Assembly (NCBI GenBank): GCA_030386875.1 | Contig: CM059563.1 | Coordinates: forward strand, 52,951,602 to 53,015,601 | Length of the DNA stretch: 64,000 nt | Source: Morinoia aosen | Taxonomy: Eukaryota > Arthropoda > Malacostraca > Amphipoda > Talitridae | Direction of reading: 5' to 3' | Shown: piece by piece, positions 47,586-59,500 of the stretch | Layout of the letters: each line of letters starts with the position of its first letter | How positions within the stretch are numbered: position 1 is the stretch's first letter | The notes under the pieces: model-generated | Databases searched by the model: none | Told to the model about the DNA's origin: nothing | What the model saw: the letters and a program-made list of their open reading frames with translations, nothing else | Made by a program: the position numbers and the translations under genes

Positions 47586-50500
47586 TAATGATGTTTCAGG
47601 GAATGTTTTAGGGTAATGTTTTAGGGTAATGATGGTTTCAGCCATAACGCTTTGTTTCTTTACATGAATTATTGCTCGATCATCTTGAGAGCATTACATG
47701 GTCAAGCAAATCATGTTTCGTTGTTTAATGCAAGTCTCTGGACTGCCAAGTATAGGCTTCATTCAGCTCTCTAAATTTCCATGTTGACTCTTCGCAAGAG
47801 CGCTCATCCTTTAATGTTTCATAGAAGCCGAAAGGCTTTTGAAAAACTTGGCAGCAAACTTCCGAAGTTTTACACCAACCATCAATAGGGAATCCAATGC
47901 GCGTGTGGTAACTTCAAACACTCTTCGAAATTCAGCTTGCAATCTTGTTAAGATGGAGGCCAGTCAGAAAGAAATAGAGTTAGGATGCTTCGATTAGGTA
48001 TTGTATTCACAACGTGGTTGAAAAGTGGATGAACTCAATCGAGACAGTATTTTAGTTGAGCATTTCAATTGACACTCATCATTTTAATTGGGACACGGCT
48101 TCATGACTCCAGGCGATAAAATATATCAAATTTTATGGGTCACATATTCAAAATACAGATGGCCTGCATCAACAAAATTTGGAAATGTTTTGCTATAATG
48201 AGGTTAAAATATTGAATTCAATATTTTATTCTCCACTGAGTCGATTCCAGCAATTGCCCTTAGCACTTGAACTTCAAATCACGAATTTGCGGATAACCCA
48301 AACGCAAAAGGCTAACACTTGACCTATATTTAGCAGTTATCAAGAGCACGTTGTTCGTCAAACAGCTTAGGATAAATCGCCGATCAGTTTATAAATCTGT
48401 TTAATCCCTGAAAGAATTTGCTTATAGAATCAGGAGGAAAATACTTCTGGCCATGATTGGAATTTTTGACCCATTTTCAGCAAATGAAGTCACCAAGTTC
48501 GATGGGACGCGGTGGTGCTCATCAAGAAATAACGAAGCCAAATACAGTAATGATTTGGTCGATTCTGCTCGCAACCTCGGCCTGGAATATCCTTGCGAAT
48601 TTTTCACAGGAGATTTTTTTCAAAGTATCCTTTCTTTATAATTTATTTTATAAGGGTGTCCAACTGGAAGTAATTCACCCAAATATATTTCATAAATAAA
48701 CGAGCTCGGGCAGTTCAGGAGTGGAAGGAAGAAGCCATGGTGGTGCTGCTCCTCCTCTAACAAATTCAACTGCAATGCACGTCTTATAATTTCTTATTAC
48801 AGGGCTTCCAGTTCACTGGTACGTGACTCCCATGTTTATTTCCAGTAAAATGAAACGGGACACACAAGTTAAAATTTAACGCTAACTGGCAGTAATTGCA
48901 ATATTTCACGTCACTTAAGTTTTTACCTCTCTGAAATTAACAAGACACTGCTCCAAAAGCCACTTCGTTCCTTGTCCGAAGTAAAAGAAACTCGCTCCTT
49001 GTTTCAAATGAAAAATGACCGAAGATTTTTCGTTTATGAATGTCGAACAAATTCTTTTAAATTCTAAGACTAGGTTGAGTCGTGAAGCTGCACTTGATTG
49101 CGCTTTCAGGTATGACATTAGGGCGTAACGCTCACTAGTTACCGTGACCAGCAGGTCACAGATGATGAGGGCTGGACACATGCCTTGACTAAGCACAAGT
49201 ACGACGGCCACCTGCTTATTATTCAATCAATATGGAATTACTGTCGCTGGGACGGAGTTCATTCGGTAACGCAGCTCGGCGACTCATCAATGCAATCAAT
49301 CTCTTCTTGACAGGCCTTAATCATGCAGCGAAGAAGGAGTTCACTTTAGTGTCATAGTTTATTCAGCTCAAGGCAATATTTGGTTTTGATTTGTACTGCG
49401 ATGAGGTTGACTCTCCCTGCATTCATGTCGCTATCAAAAATACAGAAAATATGTTAATCGTAAGGTGTTAAAAGGCTCTCCGCTTTCCACACTGATTGCA
49501 ACTGAAATAGGAGGGTAGTAAGTACATACTGTATTTGGTGAAATTATTTTCATTGTTCCTACAAACACTATAACAATGTTACAGTCATCTCTCATTTATG
49601 AACTTGAATATTCATTTTTCTACATGAACAGCAATATACCTTCTTAAGAATGAATTTAAGGAGATTTACATAATTTATCAAGTTTTATATACGACTTACA
49701 TGATTTTATCGAGAAAAACTGTCTCACGGCGATAATTGGAATGGTAGTTGGAAACTTGAATCGTCTTCTCATGACCCCAAACTCTTTTTCCTGTTGGTTA
49801 TCGAAGAAGACTGGCAGACCTGGTCAGAAGACGCCCTCAGGCGATCTCCTGCCAATCTCTGCTGATGAGCTTATTAAGCTTGAGATTCCAGTAAGCTCAA
49901 GATTGCACTAAGTGCTCCCAGTCCAAGGTCTGTATTTAACTCCAGAACGCCAAGGGCTCGTGCGATCAGTGATGTCCTACTTAAGGTTCGGCTTCTCCAA
50001 AGTTCAGGCGCAGCTTTCAAGTACTGTTGGATATGATCATCACCAGCGCAGTCCACCGCTCAGTAAAAGAAATATGTCAGTAGTAGCAGCGTGTGTCGGA
50101 TTATAGGGGAGACATCTAACTCACTGTGAAATTTGGATGAAAATGGTTCTTTTCAATTTACTTTCATCGATCTGGACTAGCGACTCGCCTCATCATTGAC
50201 AAATGAGAATGAAACCCAGTAATTTCGTTTTAGGCTTACTTGTCTTAACCCTTTACGACCGAGTGTGACGAATTTGTCACAAAGAAAATACAAGTTTCTT
50301 ATGCACTAAATGGCATGCAGAGCTTCTAGCAAATAAATGGGACGACTTAGGTACATGTTATCGTAAAGTGGTTTCACGTGCCGGTTCATTCATCCTTATT
50401 AATAACTTCACTAAATACTGCTGATTTAAAGCGACCGTCTAAGATAAAACACCGCTCGTGTATCTTCACCGCTCATCTTTCTTGGAAGATATAGAACAAA

Positions 50501-50959
50501 CAGAAGTTTCAATAGCCGCGCCTGAAAACACAGGTTTGAAGTATCGGAAGAAGATAAGACAGTGAATATTCAAATGTATTCATTCAAAAGAGTTGTTATT
50601 TGTAACTTTGGAGCGTCTGCAGAGCTGTTGCTGGACGTTTACTCTGAGGCAAGGACGCCACTCGATATCAATGGAATTCTGTTCCAGATTAAAAACTTGA
50701 TGAAACAATGTCTCGAACAATATATTCCCCACACATCGACGTCAAAGTGTTTTGCCCAGTGTGTTACTTAATCATTTCGATTAATTCCCGTTCTTTAATG
50801 TCGCTTTGTATTGGAATTGATGTAAATTTAGTCAGCGGACCTTGATTATGAAAATGCGTTGGATTACGTTTATGGTTCTTAAGAAGTCACATCGAAATGA
50901 TCTAGTCCCTATCGCTAACTTGGATCACTTTAGAATTTTCTGCTTCTTCTGCCATGACC
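47586..50959. other. No gene supported; possible single piggyBac-like end at 50245-50280
   Basis: TTAACCCTTTACGACCGAGT followed by the imperfect dyad GTGACGAATTTGTCAC resembles a piggyBac-type terminus, but no matching opposite end was found. Small frames at 48422-48699, 48915-49226 and 49874-50106 overlap on both strands and are not recognised. A 60-codon minus frame (49874-50056) starts with GTG. Confidence 0.45.
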
Positions 50960-51130
50960 ATTCCGTCACAACCCTCACCCGCCATCTTCATTCTGTCACA
51001 ACCATCACCCGCCATCTTCATCCCGTCACAACCGTCACCCGCCACCTTCATTCCGTCAAAATCGTCACCCGCCACCTTCATTCAATCGCAACCGTACCCC
51101 TGCGATCTTCATATGACACAACCGCCATCA
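50960..51130. repeat. 30-bp tandem array, about 5.6 copies
   Basis: Units start at 50960, 50990, 51020, 51050 and 51080 (the fifth is 31 bp), with a partial sixth. Consensus ATTCCGTCACAACCGTCACC plus CGCCATCTTC. Diverged and C-rich; the 10-residue periodic plus frames here are a consequence of the 30-bp period. Confidence 0.92.
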
Positions 51131-51383
51131 GATATTTTTATTCGAGTTAATCAGTAACCTGCCATCCATTGAAGTGTCTTCTGTCATCCTTGTTCCTTAG
51201 GAAAGAATGAACTCATGAAAGTGGCAGCGCATGTCGATATTCTATTTAAGATGACTTCATGACAGCGTTTTTTAGACGGAGAGAGGAGTGATCATTTGCT
51301 GGTAGAGGAAACATGAACTTTTACTTCATTTGCTCACTAATTTTCGGATATCAAGATGGTAAGCAATCGAGGACGAATTCTAG

Positions 51384-51556
51384 TTAGCGCTGCATTAAAT
51401 GCATTGTACTTTTTAGCACTGTATTGAGTTTATTGTACTGCTGAGTACTGTATTAATTGTATTATACTACTTAATAATGCATTAAATATGGTGTTCTACT
51501 TAGCGCAGTATTATATGTGTTGTACTACCTAACACTGTATTGAATATTTTGTACAG
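51384..51556. repeat. 29-bp diverged tandem array, six copies
   Basis: Six units on the pattern TTAGCACTGTATTGAATGTA plus TTGTACTAC, each diverged by several bases. It lies only 250 bp after the 30-bp array, but the sequence is unrelated. Confidence 0.85.
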
Positions 51557-52193
51557 TCTCCTGGAGTATGTCGTAAATGAACATCGCAGCCTGGTGCCAA
51601 TGCAGCTGCAATTGTGAGTTTTAAAGCGTCGTTAAAATTTGAGTTGAAGCAGGGATGTTCTGCAATGACTTGAATTTATTTCTGCTAAAATTATTTGTAC
51701 AGTTGAATTATATGCGGCACTTTAAACCAGAACAAGCTGATTTTCAATTTTATGTAGAGCAAAGAAATCGCTGAAGAATTTTTAAATGGAAAAGCCTGTA
51801 CTTTATATATATATATTAGCTGGTATATGGCAGCCATGAAAATGATTTAAAACTGCAATGCACACTGGAATAGACTTCAACGCCAAAATTGATGCGAAAA
51901 TTTCAAAATTATATCAGTCAAAGCTCTTTCTGACATATGTATCAGTCATTTTCTTCACTCATGCTGGCTCCTGAAAATATTACAATATATCGCATGTGTT
52001 AAAAAAAGTTAAACTAAGAACTAATCTGTTTGAAATCGCAATCCTGCAGAACATTTCACAAACGCTTTCGAAACATGGAAATAATTATCTTAAAACATAC
52101 CGGCATTCGGAGACTCTCAAATCAATACGTTCAAATTTAAACCCAAGCATCAGCATTACCATCGTTTGCAGTAGCGGATTCAAGCTTTGAAGG
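51557..52193. other. No gene seen
   Basis: AT-rich; includes a short (AT)n run at about 51803-51817. Confidence 0.55.
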
Positions 52194-52435
52194 AAATGAT
52201 TACTTTTAACACAAGTTCCGAGGATTCCATGAAGGAGCAATCTCGAGGCTGAGCCTAAAAGAAGCAAGTAATCCGGCATTCCATTTCCTACAGGAGGAGC
52301 AAGAGAGCCCCTCAATTGCGGCTCACGGCCTTCTTCTTCTCTGAGATTTCGTGTCCGTAACAATAGAGTTCTATACCAGCATCTATGCAGTCCGGGAATG
52401 CCACACACTTTTGCTGGTGCTCTTGCCCACAAATG
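52194..52435. other. GC-rich island with long frames on both strands
   Basis: On minus, a 115-codon frame (to 52085) reads LRTRNLREEEGREPQLRGS; its first codon is TTG. On plus, a frame reads FPTGGAREPLNCGSRPSSS and ends at 52435; an acceptor-like TTTCCTACAG sits near 52297. The island contrasts with its surroundings and could be an exon on either strand. Neither product is recognised. Confidence 0.2.
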
Positions 52436-52482
52436 AGGCTGTATTGTGACATCATAGCCATGATAGTAAATACAAAGTGGCT

Positions 52483-52700
52483 GGTGAAGCCGGCAAATGC
52501 TTGGCGATATTTTGAACTCTATAAAAATGCTGTTGCATAGAGTTTACAATGTTGACAGGGAATTACAAGATGGTGATGCTGTATCGTGGGACTTGGTCTT
52601 TGTTACACGTCTTTGGTAAAGCCAGCAAATTCTTTGTGCGTGTTGCTGGCGTTTTTACAGCGCACGATATCGAAGGGGAACTACAAGATATTTCAGCACG
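52483..52700. repeat. Two-copy tandem duplication, offset about 117-131 bp
   Basis: GGTGAAGCCGGCAAATGCTT (52483) matches GGTAAAGCCAGCAAATTCTT (52614). Further on, GGGAATTACAAGAT matches GGGGAACTACAAGAT. The offset changes between the two matches, so an indel of about 14 bp separates them. Confidence 0.75.
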
Positions 52701-53025
52701 AGGTCCAGTCTCTGTTGCGTCGGAAAATCATGGGAAGAAATATTTCTGAGTATTTGTTCTACGAGGAATATTGTCAGTACCTATAGCAGGCAGATATTTT
52801 CGTCTGAATTTGTTACAGGAAAAGTATTTTGTTTACCATAATAGAACGCGGATGCTAACGAACTTTCAAGAAATCCGGCAGTACCATTATAGGATCGGTT
52901 CAGCGCAGTTCACTGCACATTGTTATCGTGTACAACTCGAGTTATGCTGGGATAAATTTTGGGGTGTCACACAGTAACTACTCAATTCTTTTGAATTCAG
53001 TACAATATTGGGAGGACCGTTGGTA

Positions 53026-53257
53026 ATTTTCTCTCCTTAAATGTTTTTATTCGATTCAACTCACTTCGGTGTTGCTTACTAAGAGAAAAAATACGGAGAG
53101 GACCCAAAAAATTAAACATTCTTTGGTTGATGATAACCCGTATATTTTATATTTTGTTTCAGGCACGGCTAAATTTTCTTTTATGATGTTGAATTTTCTC
53201 CCGCTAAGTGTTTTTTCTTGATTTAACTCACAACAGTGTCACCTACAAGAAGAGTAC
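53026..53257. repeat. Two-copy duplication, offset 167 bp
   Basis: 53026-53093 and 53193-53257 share ATTTTCTC, TTTTTATTCGAT/TTTTTCTTGAT, (T/C)AACTCAC and AAGAG. An unrelated spacer lies between the copies. Confidence 0.65.
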
Positions 53258-54540
53258 TAATGTACTAAAATGTACTAATTTGACACGTATACAGCAAAAA
53301 ATTTCAACTTCATGTAAGCTGTATGACCCGCTAGAAATATCCATCTCGGGAAGAATGATTAAGAAAATTTTAAATAAGAACCGAGGAAAAGAATGAAGCG
53401 ATAATAATGATTAACAGAAAATAATATAACAATGATATTGAAAATACTTTGAAAACATCCGTAGTACAAGGAATGCAATTTCACTTAACAATTTTTTTAA
53501 ATTTCTGCCACTTCGACTGAAACCGGCAATATCAACGCCGTTTTGAAATCTCTATCGGAGGTTTGCCATGGCGTCTGAATCCTGCCCCTTTGGGACATCG
53601 ATTTTGTGAGCATCTCCTGTCTTTAGATCGTCGATACTTGACGTGGCAACATGTCATTCGGGATTACGAGTGAACATCAGGAGGTGTGTGATATTGTACC
53701 ATCTTGTAGGAACTATAGTTCGTAAAGGTCACGATCGATATCGACAACACTTTCGGATTTGGTACTCCTTGGATAGAGGAAACTCCCGCATTTCTCTAAT
53801 GCAAATGCACACGAGCTAGAAAATTTCACAGAAGTACAATTGACAACATTAGTTGCTCTGCCTAGTTTGAGTTGGCTGAAGCGGCGAGTTCAAGAAAAAA
53901 GTCGTGGCATATTTTTTTTGGCCAACTTCACTTCCTGTTACGAGTTTGTCGGCCCTGAAAGTAAGATGTATCTAAGTCCCTTTAACACAATATTAGCCTA
54001 AATTAATATTTATTTTCTGTATTCTTAAGGGATAAAGGCAAAATTGTAAATCAGAAACAAAAGGATGAACGATTTTATCTATCTTTTACATTCTTGATGT
54101 TGGAAATAAGTAAATTCATGTTTTTTATGGTCACCTTGTTATTGGATATAAAAAGTTTCCGTTGACATATATTTTACTCAAGAGTCTATTTCTCAAGCTC
54201 ACTTTATTCATCGTCCTCTCAGAAATTAATCAATATGAATTACTCGAGCAAACAAAAGATTCATTGAGATTTCATATACATGCACTGAGGCAACAACAAA
54301 AAAATAATTGCATCATAGCAAGCTAGAGATGTAACGGTTCCATAAATCAGTCTTTCAGGGTGAAAAGCAATTGAGCGTAACTTTTGTACCACACATGTCA
54401 AGTTTGTGTCCTTTGTCGGGGCGGAAAAGTTGGACGTTCAGATGATGTTCGTTTGAAATGGCGATAAATGTCTCTCGTGTGCATCGGTCTTCGGAGGTCG
54501 GGTTCAGTCACGAACTTCTTCTAAAAACGCCAACTCCGCA
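53258..54540. other. No gene seen
   Basis: AT-rich DNA with no frame of interest; G+C rises from about 54420 toward the candidate exon. Confidence 0.55.
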
Positions 54541-54606
54541 GGCCAAAATCTTCCATGGCACACCCGCAGTAACCGCAGATTGCAGTGGTCGTCGGTAAAA
54601 CTCACG

Positions 54607-54798
54607 ATGGCTACAGCCAAACCTATCGAATATATTGTTTATAAGCATTCCCAAGAAGTAGAGATGTGTTTTATCACTGCAGAGCTGAATTGTGGCGCTG
54701 CAATTCCTTTTCTAAGACTCACGCAGGATACACGTGTTTCGAAATCCTGCTCTTCCACATCCTGTCCACTTAAATTGCATTCAGTACGCTTTTTAGAG
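54607..54798 (+). CDS. Candidate first coding exon, 64 codons, ending on a splice donor
   Basis: ATG at 54607 in a good context (CACGATGG). The frame begins MATAKPIEYIVYKH, has cysteines at residues 21, 29, 48 and 53, and reaches TTTTTAGAG|GTATGA, a strong donor at 54798/54799 in phase 0. Without splicing it stops two codons later, so the donor is what makes this a plausible exon. It lies in a patch richer in G+C than its flanks, with AG acceptors upstream (AACCGCAG, ATTGCAG) that could join a leader exon. No signal peptide or known domain is seen. The next exon was not identified. Confidence 0.25.
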
Positions 54799-56493
54799 GT
54801 ATGAAGTAGGTTTGAGTATTATAATTAGCTAATGTTTTAATAAACTTTTGACTTAGCTGCTTCGCTTGTGCTTAACTTTTCATAAGTGACCTAATGAAAA
54901 GAGTTGCCGGTGGTCTAGTGTATCTACTTATTAATTTTTTTGTCTGTGATTCGGACCGCTGTATTACCGGTTTTATTATCGATTTGAAATACAGGTTTCA
55001 TTTTCTCTCGGGAATAATATTTTTCTAATAATTTTTAAAATAGGATTAACACATTAGTCTGATTTGTTTGAGTGATTGAATAAAATAGTAAAAAATCTAA
55101 AGGGAATGAAGACCGTCGTGGGTATACGCACGCCTTGAAAGACTTCAAGTGTTGAAGTAAGCACGAGCGCTATGTTTATTTATGTTGTCAAGCTAATTAA
55201 TGAAGCAATTTAAGCCCTTTATCGAGAACCTCTGAATCTTCTTAATTTTGCAAGGATGCATACACTAGCCTATATTTCTTGAACATATGATCAACGTACT
55301 GCATTTTTTAACTTTGGAGAACTCCATGCCTGTAATTCACCTTATTTCTGGAGCCTCTATCTTTATTCCCGGAATAAGAACATTTCCCCGGTTGTGTATG
55401 TGATTCCAAATCACTGAGTATGCCTCTTTGATAGTAGGAGTTGTCATGAACCACCCTGAAACTACTTACAAAAAGCCTTCCAACACTAGCATCACATGCG
55501 CAAAGCGCATCTTTTTCAGTTCCCTACTTATTTATTTCCGTTTCACCTCTTCTCTTCCAGACACACTCTGTGTCAAACTCTCTTTCCGACTTTCCTATAA
55601 GCATCGTTCGTTCGTTGTCATGAAACTTGTCTGATATTCCATCTGAGGAGCAGAGTTTTTCTGTGACGAATAAGTGTTTAGCTTTACACGGTGTCTTTTG
55701 AAAAAAGTTATTTTACTGGTTATTGGTTTGTTTTGCGTTGCCGTTGTGACTCTATAAATTCAAGCGCCACATCACGCAAATAGTGCATTGCTCGCTGAAT
55801 AGGTAAACCTACATACCACCCTACTGCGCGTGTTCACGTGCAATGGAAAAGATCGTTTTCAGCTGCTAATTTATAGAGGTAAATCATTAAAGTTGAAGTG
55901 AATTGAAATTAGTAGGAATTGATTCGCAACGTTTGCAGTTTTGATGCAAGGAAGAAAATGTACATTGTTTTCTGCTTGGAAAGAGACCCTCAAAACACCT
56001 GTTCATATAGTATTATACTACCATATTCATATAGCAAGATAATACACATTTCCACATTCTAACGAACGCGGCCCTGAAAAACTTCAGTTTTGAATCAAAC
56101 TGTCCGAAAAATGATGAGTGGAGCGAGGGCCTGAATATTCAATGTCATTACTGGGCAACTGTCCATCCAGTTGGAACTCCTGACGTCGGTCCATTGCACA
56201 GTGTGCTAAATGTACGAGAATAGATACAGATTGGGCAGTTCATGCTTGACCTGATGTGAGTGAATTGAAAAAGAAATTCTTGCATAAAAATTCTGCAAAT
56301 GAGTTGTTAGAACGATGTGTACCGAACATGAAATGGAAAAGCTGGCACTTCGCATTTTCTTCCTAACTTGTATTCTATACAACATCTGAGTAACTTTAGC
56401 CATGATAACGAAAATAAATTGTAGTAATTTGTCCGCTAGAGTTGCAGTGTGTTAAGTTTCGCGAGGTGAATAGCTCTCGGGTACGTGACAGAG
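54799..56493. other. No gene seen
   Basis: AT-rich; a 68-codon plus frame at 55428-55634 is unrecognised. No acceptor and exon pair fitting the 54798 donor could be chosen by eye. Confidence 0.45.
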
Positions 56494-56586
56494 ATGGCTT
56501 CAATCAGCGGTGTTGCGTTGGGGAGGGACACTCTGGCAATTTTGCTAATATTGTTACCATTTTATTTTAATTTTTTAAATGTTTAA
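56494..56586 (+). CDS. Small ORF, 30 residues with one hydrophobic segment
   Basis: ATG at 56494 in a good context (GAGATGGC, G at -3 and +4). It reads MASISGVALGRD and then a hydrophobic stretch of about 17 residues (TLAILLILLPFYFNFL) before a stop. The polar head and membrane-length tail would suit a membrane micropeptide or the start of a signal-bearing protein, but AT-rich DNA gives hydrophobic frames easily. No homologue is known to me. Confidence 0.15.
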   Translation: MASISGVALGRDTLAILLILLPFYFNFLNV

Positions 56587-59500
56587 TTTATTTAATAGTC
56601 GTTAGTTTAATTGTTGGATATTTTAATTTCATAATTGTTTCTGCCTTAGTCGTGATTTTGTGAGTGTGAATTATTTTATGTTATTGTCAATATTCCTGGG
56701 CAATTTTGTGATACTATTACAGATAAAATTACGTGGGAGTTTCTGCTTTAGGAGAGTTGGACAGTATTAGGATAGGTGAAGGTAGCTAAGATTTTGAAAC
56801 GTCAATAACCAGTGAAATAATTGAACAGATTTTAAGAAAGGGGTGCCAACAATACTAAACAGAAGTTCGTTACTATTGCATCTATGGTGCACAGGTGGGC
56901 ATAGGGATATCACAACTTGTGTATATCACGAACTAAAATATCCATGTCGAAAATTTTTTTGTCATATGTTAGTTGTATAAACACACACATAAATTTTTCT
57001 GAGTAATGAGCAAGTTGTCACAAGACTGATGTTCGTTAAAAGCAAGCATTTCATTTAGTTGAGTTGGTAAATATATAATGGCATTAGTGTCTGATGATGT
57101 AAACTTCTCCCATGTTCTGATTTTCCCATTAATGTTAGATTGTTATTGCCGCTTCATAACGGCATTGTATGACGGGTGAGTCAAAACGATCACGTCAGCA
57201 ACTCGGAAGTTCCCATTGTTTTTAAAAATTTTCTACAGCATGAGCATGTTTGTTTAAAATTTTGATCAATCAATTGAAATGCATTGAAATGTTCAATGAC
57301 ATAACTTTCCCAGTTTCAATGCAGGGGAGCGGTTTAAATGAGTCTGGCTGCGGATTCGTCATCAAATAAATAAATTGAGGCGAAACGAAGTCGTTGTAGA
57401 GCGCTGTGCTGTATATGACCAGCGGTGTTCGAACAGATAGGTCGAGCATGAGAGGGTAATGTTTGAGGAACTCTGTGCTTAATAGCTGTGTCAAATTAAA
57501 CTGAATGAGTAGAATTATTTAGTTCTGTCCTTTATAAAGGTATTTTAAATTTTTACTGGTTATTGATAATATGTTTAGTACTTTTAACATTTCCCGCCTC
57601 TAAACATACCGTAGAGTTCTATTAAAATTAATATAACTAAGTTAAATTCATAAAAGAATTGCCCGTCATCAATGTTCCACTTGATAAACTATATATGATG
57701 AGCTTTTATTAAGTTGAGAACCAAACATTCACGCTTTTTAACGCTATTTTCTACAACATTTTCATCGGGAAATTTAAACAAGTTTCAAGTTATAATTAAG
57801 TAATAATGGTACTTAATTGATCACAAGTAATTTTAAAAATAACCCTACTTTCTCAGTTCCATCGAATTAAAGTATAAAACATCTTACGGGTTAAAATAGA
57901 TCGTTTGAAGCTTCCAGCTTTCAAGACGAGCCAATTTTCTCCTTAGAAGCTGGGCGGAGACGACAAGCTTCATGTAGCCATAATTGCAGTCTCTCCTTTC
58001 AATAAACACGCTCCCAGCATCTGTATAGCATCATCTTCCATTCAAGAATTTCGCAGGCTTGTGACTGGAAATTCTACACCAGCTCTGTGCAAAAACCTAG
58101 ACCAGCAAAGTAAGTTTTAAGCAGAGGAACCTTCATACGAGCCGATGTCGCTTATCTTCTCAGCGTGAGGAGACCTTAACTACATCAGGCGTTCTTTTTA
58201 TGCTGGTGCGCTTCAGGGTCCTTCTGCCGCGTGTTGCACTCCTCTCAAGGTATTGGAACTCAGCTTAATTGTGTCTTTGTTGCTTCTAGTGCTTAGTGCT
58301 GGTGCTTAGGTTCCCGTCTTCCGAAAACATCTCGTGGTTGTGTAAAGATAAAGTACGAACATTTCGTACATTTGAAGAATAATTGTAAAAATACGTGCAT
58401 TTAGCCCATCTGGAGGATAGTTGTGAAAATAGCACAACTTTAGATTAAATTGTAAAAAGATGAGCATGACACACACCTGGAGAAGAGTTGTCTCAGTTTG
58501 CGAGTAACAAACGAGAAATTTATTCGTCTACTAATATCCGTTTAAAGGAGATATTTTTTCCTTCAAAGAGCTGAAGGTCGCACAGGTAAGAAAGAGTACC
58601 TTTGATCTTGGTATGCAGCTCTAAAAGTTGGCTAACGTGTATTTTGAAACTTGAAATTGACGCATCAACTCGCCAAATAATTCTCATTTAAATTTTTGAT
58701 TTCATTTTAATAGACAGCCCAACGGCGCTACTAGATCAAAGGCGTAAAAATTCTCTGATATTTAATAGGAATAGTATTATGTAAGCAAATAAGCAGGAAA
58801 GTAGCTATTGCCGGGAACAAAATGATTGTTTTTTAATCATCAAACAAATTTTACTGTCCCTGGAAGCTGATTTTTTTCAAAAATTTGGGAATATTTTACA
58901 AACTAATAGTGAATTTAAAACAGGTGAATAAAAACTATTTTATACGAATCATTAGAGTTAAAATACGTATTAGTTTACTTACTACAGTAAAGTTCAAAGA
59001 AATTCATTTAAAATTAATTTTTTATTATAGTAAAAATCTAATTTCAGTACCCAAGCACTTTCAAAAGCTTGAATTATGGAGCTTATTTCTTTCATCTTTA
59101 TATTTGAAACTGAAGCTCATTCAAAATACAAAACTTATTGAAACTGATATTTCTTAAAAATACAAAATTGATAGACAAGCAGCAAAACTGAACTCAATGA
59201 AAATAAGGAACTAAGTATCAAAGTTCGCAATTGAATAAGTTTCAAAGTGGGGAACTGAATATTAGAGAATAAACTCCGCCAAAGGGACTGTCATCAATCG
59301 AGCTCCAGTGACTTGTGTAGAAACTGACTCATTGTGACACGTCAATGTGAGGTCCAGAGCGACAGGTCGGGTAGGCCTTACTTTCTTGGGAATAATTAGG
59401 TTTTTAAACGGACCATTTTTTGCGATGAATTTTTTTCCTGTTTTTCAGCACCTAATACTGTTTCTCCATCTGCTGTCTAGTTTCTTGGTATTCTTTCCTA

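Noticed and set aside
50842-51157. Two overlapping plus frames of 67 and 102 codons with 10-residue periods
   Set aside because: Both are products of the diverged 30-bp array.
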